A stretch of DNA of 64,000 bases from the NCBI RefSeq assembly GCF_023343835.1, contig NC_064440.1, forward strand, positions 32,991,537 through 33,055,536, read 5' to 3'. A program made the position numbers and the translations under genes. The stretch is from Lagopus muta. Its lineage: Eukaryota > Chordata > Aves > Galliformes > Phasianidae. Shown one piece after another: positions 59,465-64,000 of the stretch (position 1 is its first letter; each line of letters opens with the position of its first letter). The notes beneath the pieces were generated by a model that ran no database searches, was not told where the DNA came from, and saw nothing but the letters and a program-made list of their open reading frames with translations.

Positions 59465-62400
59465 CATTAGGGTGGCAGCATTGGCTGCACAATGGGGATG
59501 TGCGGCAGTTCTGGCTGTGCTCGCAGCGCGCATCCCAGGCTGCCGTGCCTAGGTGCCAAGCTACAGGCACGCAGCGGGCAGGGGAGCGCAGGGCTGGCAG
59601 TGTGTGGGGTTACAAAGTGGTCCCAGGACCATCAGAACTCCTCCAAAGGTGACGCAGCGCTGTATATTGCTCTCAAATCCTGTGGCCAGTGTTTACCATT
59701 GAGTCGAATCGAGTTCAGGACACTGCAAGCAAATGCAAAGTCTGTGCTGCCTTTTGCTGTAGGTGGGCAAAGCTAAAACCCGAGCTACCAGAGCAAGCAG
59801 CGCTGGGCAGCATCTCCCATTCCTTGCTTACACTCACTTTCTGCTTCAGTCCACTCGCAAAATGACAAAAGATGTATCTTTGCAAATCATTTTTTAGCCT
59901 GCACACGTGTTTAATTAGTCTCCAGTCTGCATACAGAACTGCAAGGAGAAAGATAATTATGCGGGGCTTCATGCTGTTCTGAGTTCCTGCACTTTGCAAT
60001 TTCTTTCCCAGCGTTCAATTAAAAGTTAAGCACTCTTTGAGACTATCCGAGCAGAATGCTATTGATTCTTCGTTGTGGAGCAGGAGCCCTTACAGCTGGT
60101 CAATTTGTGAGGTTGCCTCTTGGGATAGGAACCAAGTAGCATGACATCCCTGTGGAAACGCTGTAGTAAATGCAAGGTGTCAGCGACAAGAGAGCTTCCT
60201 ATTAAGGCCCACATGCCTGATAATATAAAGGTCCTCTTTTATTTTTAGGCATTAAAACCAATTTTCTCACTACATGAAGAGGCAGAGCTGTGGATGGAGT
60301 TATGAAGTCTTCCCGTGTGGAGGTGTGTGTTGAAAGCTGAGATGGGGAAAAGGGATTTTTAGTTCTGACTGCGCTGGGTGAACGTAACACAAGCATGAGT
60401 CTCTTCAGAAAAAGCACTTTGAGATCCTCTACCAGAAACAACAACCCTAGAAGTTATATTGATGGGGCACAAGCAAAATGGCACTCTGTGTGGTCTGGGA
60501 CAGGTGAGAAAAGCGAGGAAAGCATCTCTTGGCTGGTGTGGGGTGGTTCATCCAGTGGGGTCTTGGTGTGCCCCACAGTGGCGTGCTTTGTGGTCCTGTG
60601 ATGGATGAAATGCCGCAGGAAAGAGGGAACGCAGCGTGCCTTAATGCATGATGTGACTGCCAGCCTTCGTGCTGCACATCTCTCCTCTGGATAATAAATA
60701 GTTGGAGCACAAAAGTTAGAGATTTGCTGTTTCCCCTTCCACTGGGAGCAGTGTGCGCCCTCAGCGCACGAGGCTTTATTGCCAAAAGAGACAAGCTGAC
60801 ATGATACCTGAGGAGGTGAGAAGGGAGGGAATTAGAAATGTCTTCTGCTGTGTTTTGGGGTGTTTTGTTTTGTTTTTGCTGTTACTGCATGGTCTCAATA
60901 AAGCCTGGTCAGTGGAAATTTGCACCACTTTGTCAGGAGGATAAAAGCTTCCTCGGAGTCGTAGTCCAAAGGCCATTCATTCCAAAGGCCCATGGGATCT
61001 TTCCCCTTATTCTAACACATCTCAGACTTTCCCTCTGAATGAAGGAGCAGCCAATATGCTATCAGACACGGTTGGAATACACTTGCAAATACCCTGTGCA
61101 GAACTGAAGATCTTTGTGTGGTAAAGACTAAGGAGTAGAGAGGATAGTTCAGACTGTAAGATTATAGATACAGCTATTAGAGGCCCTTATTTTCATGGAG
61201 ATAATTACAGAAAATGAAGGAAACACTTAAGGGCAAAACCAACAGTCCGCACATGGGATTTTAGCATCGATAATTTCATGCAGCTTAATGGCAATCGAGT
61301 CACACGGTCCCTTTGGTAAGCCTTCAGGTGTGCAGACCTGCTGCTCTGTATCACTTTTTCATGCCTGATGTGCAGGATGTGGGCTGTTCTTCAGCACAGC
61401 CTGGGCACAAGCTTCAGTGCAGAAAGCAGCAGAGCCTGGTGCAGGTTGTGCCTAGGCTGTTGCCTCCTCAGGGGTCATGGGCAGGAAATGGCTGCGAGCA
61501 GCTTCCAACATCATTTCAGCTCTGCAGTGGTGTAGCTCGTCCACTGCTGTTTAGCTGTGAGTGGTGGAAGAGTACTGCTCATGTAGTGCAGTGGAAGAAG
61601 CAGAACTGAATGCGTGTCTAGAAGGGAGGCTGTTATAAAAACGCTGTAGTAAAAGATCTTATTTTAATTAACAGCTTGATGGTGCATTGGGTGCACGATT
61701 AATTGAGGCGGTGTGGTTAATGGTGGTGAACAAAGCTGTAGCCTAACAACCTGTGGCTCTATAAAACCACTTGCAATGCCATATCATCATGCTCGATAGA
61801 TGCAAGGTGGACTAGGCTGTGCAGGAACATGTGCAGGAACAAATCTTCCGGCTTGGAGACTTTGCCTGACTTCATGGAGTCCCATCTGCAATTTGTACAC
61901 CCAGATCTGCCTTCTAATTCTCAGTGCCAGTTTAAGTTGGACTTTCCAGAACAAAGCTTCTGGCCTGTGGGCGCTGGTCCTGCTGTCATACCCAAGCACA
62001 GGACCTGTTTCACTGATGCCTTCTTGGTATTTAGAATCACTGCTACTCGTTAATATTAATTAGCACTCACGGTGAGGTTAATCAAATGCAAATTAAGACA
62101 CTGTGTTGTGTGATAATGAAACAGGCAAAGTGCCTTTGTGGGGCTTAATGGTCATAATATTTTTCACGTATGTTAGACAGCTTAGTGTGCACAACACAGA
62201 GCTGATTCCTGTATTCCTCCTGCTCTAAAACCTGCTGTTAGTCAGACACAGTTGGTGAGGAAGGATAACATTCCTCAACTGGACTAACTGAAGTAGCTGG
62301 AAAAAATTTGTCTGTCTCCAGGACCTAGGGAATATTTCAGCTCTTTCTTTCACAGCAAGCCAGGGAGCCCTTGGTGTATTACACAGATGTAAGAAATAGT

Positions 62401-64000
62401 TCTCTGCACCGCCTTGATACATTTATTAAACAGAGACTCATGTGCAAATCAGGAGAAAACAGACTTAGCCATGTGTTTATGAAGTATAGCAAACCCAATT
62501 AAAAAAAAAACTTGAGAGGGGAAGAGAACCTTGCTGACATTGTTTGCCCTCTTTAGCCTCAGATTTGCCGGGCAACATAGCAGTTGCTATTTGCTTATTG
62601 CCTTTGTTATAAATTTTGTGCAAATCAATTTGCCTGCGGGCTGTTAAGAAAATAACAAGTAGCTTCCAGAAAGCCAGGGATGACGCTTGTAATGAGAGCT
62701 TGTGAGCAACCAGTATGGATGGGCTCGTTTTGCTAGATCCAGTCCAGTCCATCTTAAATTGATAGGGAAACTTCAACTGAATTTACTGAGGGTTGGGTCC
62801 ATGCGTTTGTTGTTTGATGTCTGCATGGTACCCACAAAGGTTTTTAAATTGTTAACACTCGTAGTGTTAACTGGATGCTTTTAGACACAGTCTTGGGCTG
62901 GGAGGATGGACCAGGAAGGTGATTATTCCTTTCAGAACTGTTCACTGGGGAATCTTTGACTTGCAAAGGTGAGTGATGTCTTTGACGGGTGACCTGACCG
63001 CATGCCAGTCTAAGTAATCGCTGGCTCATCACAAAATCACCAGGTGTGGGCCAGGGGGTGAAGGTTGGCAAGGTGCTCTGCTGTGCTGAATGGAGCGCAG
63101 AGGAAAGGCTGTTGTGTTTTAGAAGTGACCCAGCTGAAGGAACATCATGGCTCTGGGACCTTGTGCAAGACAGACATACACTGCACTGCAGTGTATATGT
63201 GTGCTCATCATCCAAATGGGAGACGTGGCAGGGAGTGGGGGCCAGGGAAAAGAGAAGGGGTCCTGCTGGCACCCAGCTGTGCTGTCCTGCTCACCAAGTG
63301 ATGCAGCAAATTACACAGACAGCCTGATTTCTCGTTTGTGTGAAGATCTAACCTCTGCAGATGAACAAAACCAAAAAAAGCAGTGTGTTTACAGAGGACA
63401 TCCTTACCTTGGATATGCTGGGTGCCCAGTGATGTTTTGAAGACCTGACTCAGGAAGGGTTGGAGGCAGCGACGTTTTCCTGCAGGCTTTTCCATAAGCC
63501 CTCTGGGTACAGAGCAGCTTCAGCACATTGTTTCATTTTCTCTCCTGTATGTTTTCTGAGTGCAGCTGCATGTTGCCTCTCACCTATGGGCAAGACAGCA
63601 CACAAATCACTTTTTCCAGTAATATACCATGATGGAAAGTAATGTCACGGCTTTCTGGAACTAGACACAACATTCTTGGAAGGAAATGCAGCTAATTCTA
63701 TCCAGGAATGATTTTCTTTCACAGTGTTTAAAATACCATCAATATACAAGATGCATATATCGTGATTTATTTATTTGTACTAATTACAACAAAATGTCAA
63801 ATGATGAATGCTGAACTCTTCAACCCTTCTCGTGTGACTGTTTCCATATGCTACATTTCAATTCAGTATTTGTGTCATCTCCGGGGTGGTTTTAATGCTG
63901 ATAATCTCTTTAAAGTTTAGTCAGAATTTCTTTACGCTCAATACTTTCCATTGCACAGGCATCTTTTAATTAAATACCGATTTGGTTATGTGCTTTTGTA
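59465..64000. other. Intergenic DNA to the window edge, no gene recognised
   Basis: Unique sequence with no clear repeats. AT-rich homeodomain-type words cluster at about 61650-61720 and 62050-62110, including an octamer ATGCAAAT at 62086-62093. Open frames up to 142 codons show no family resemblance. Confidence 0.6.

Noticed and set aside
33340..64000. SPAG16, expected neighbour by vertebrate gene order
   Set aside because: No WD40 repeats or acidic N-terminal SPAG16-like sequence were recognised; the gene, if syntenic, probably starts beyond position 64000 or too divergently for me to see.
1..64000. tRNA, rRNA, CRISPR array or bacterial-type operon
   Set aside because: No B-box-like GGTTCGAANCC with a cloverleaf, no rRNA core sequences, no regularly spaced direct repeats with spacers, and no dense coding organisation.

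Overview
The window looks like nuclear DNA from a bird, possibly a galliform. The evidence is several CR1 LINE fragments, including 3' tails ending in the short ATTCTATG-like repeat typical of avian CR1. There is also a GC-rich CpG-island promoter, vertebrate splice signals, very long non-coding stretches, and no bacterial gene structure. The species assignment is an inference from repeat types and general composition.

The only gene I can identify is the 5' end of IKZF2 (Helios, Ikaros-family zinc-finger transcription factor), on the minus strand. Two coding exons are clear. Exon 2 (29790-29838) carries the start codon and the first 11 codons. Exon 3 (28970-29074) carries the next 34 codons plus split codons at both ends. 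Together they encode the N-terminus with the hallmark strings [16 protein letters not shown] and [14 protein letters not shown]. The untranslated first exon must lie upstream in the large CpG island (about 31440-33320), where two minus-strand donor sites are candidates (ends at 32341 and 31609). The exons for the rest of the protein, including all zinc fingers, are not in the window: positions 1-28969 are the first part of a very large intron 3.

Layout: 1-28969 is IKZF2 intron 3, with CR1 remnants, microsatellites, an old palindromic repeat and AT-rich blocks that read like conserved non-coding DNA. 28970-29838 holds exons 2-3. 29839 to about 32340 is intron 1. About 31440-33320 is the promoter CpG island, with extreme simple-sequence content (77-nt purine run, G17, C12, CG and CA alternation). 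33340-64000 is apparently intergenic upstream DNA. It holds a MIR-like SINE, several CR1 copies, one exon-like open segment (42859-43025) of unknown identity, and a second small CpG island at about 58880-59460 containing a well-spaced TATA box and initiator on the plus strand.

Nearly all open frames of 60-265 codons here read as chance ORFs with no recognisable family. I found no tRNA, rRNA, CRISPR array, intact transposon or complete gene. I do not see a new biological system. The most checkable leads are the distal TATA-containing CpG island, a possible divergent transcript at the IKZF2 promoter, the exon-like segment near 42.9 kb, and a 9-codon upstream ORF that ends one base before a candidate first-exon donor.
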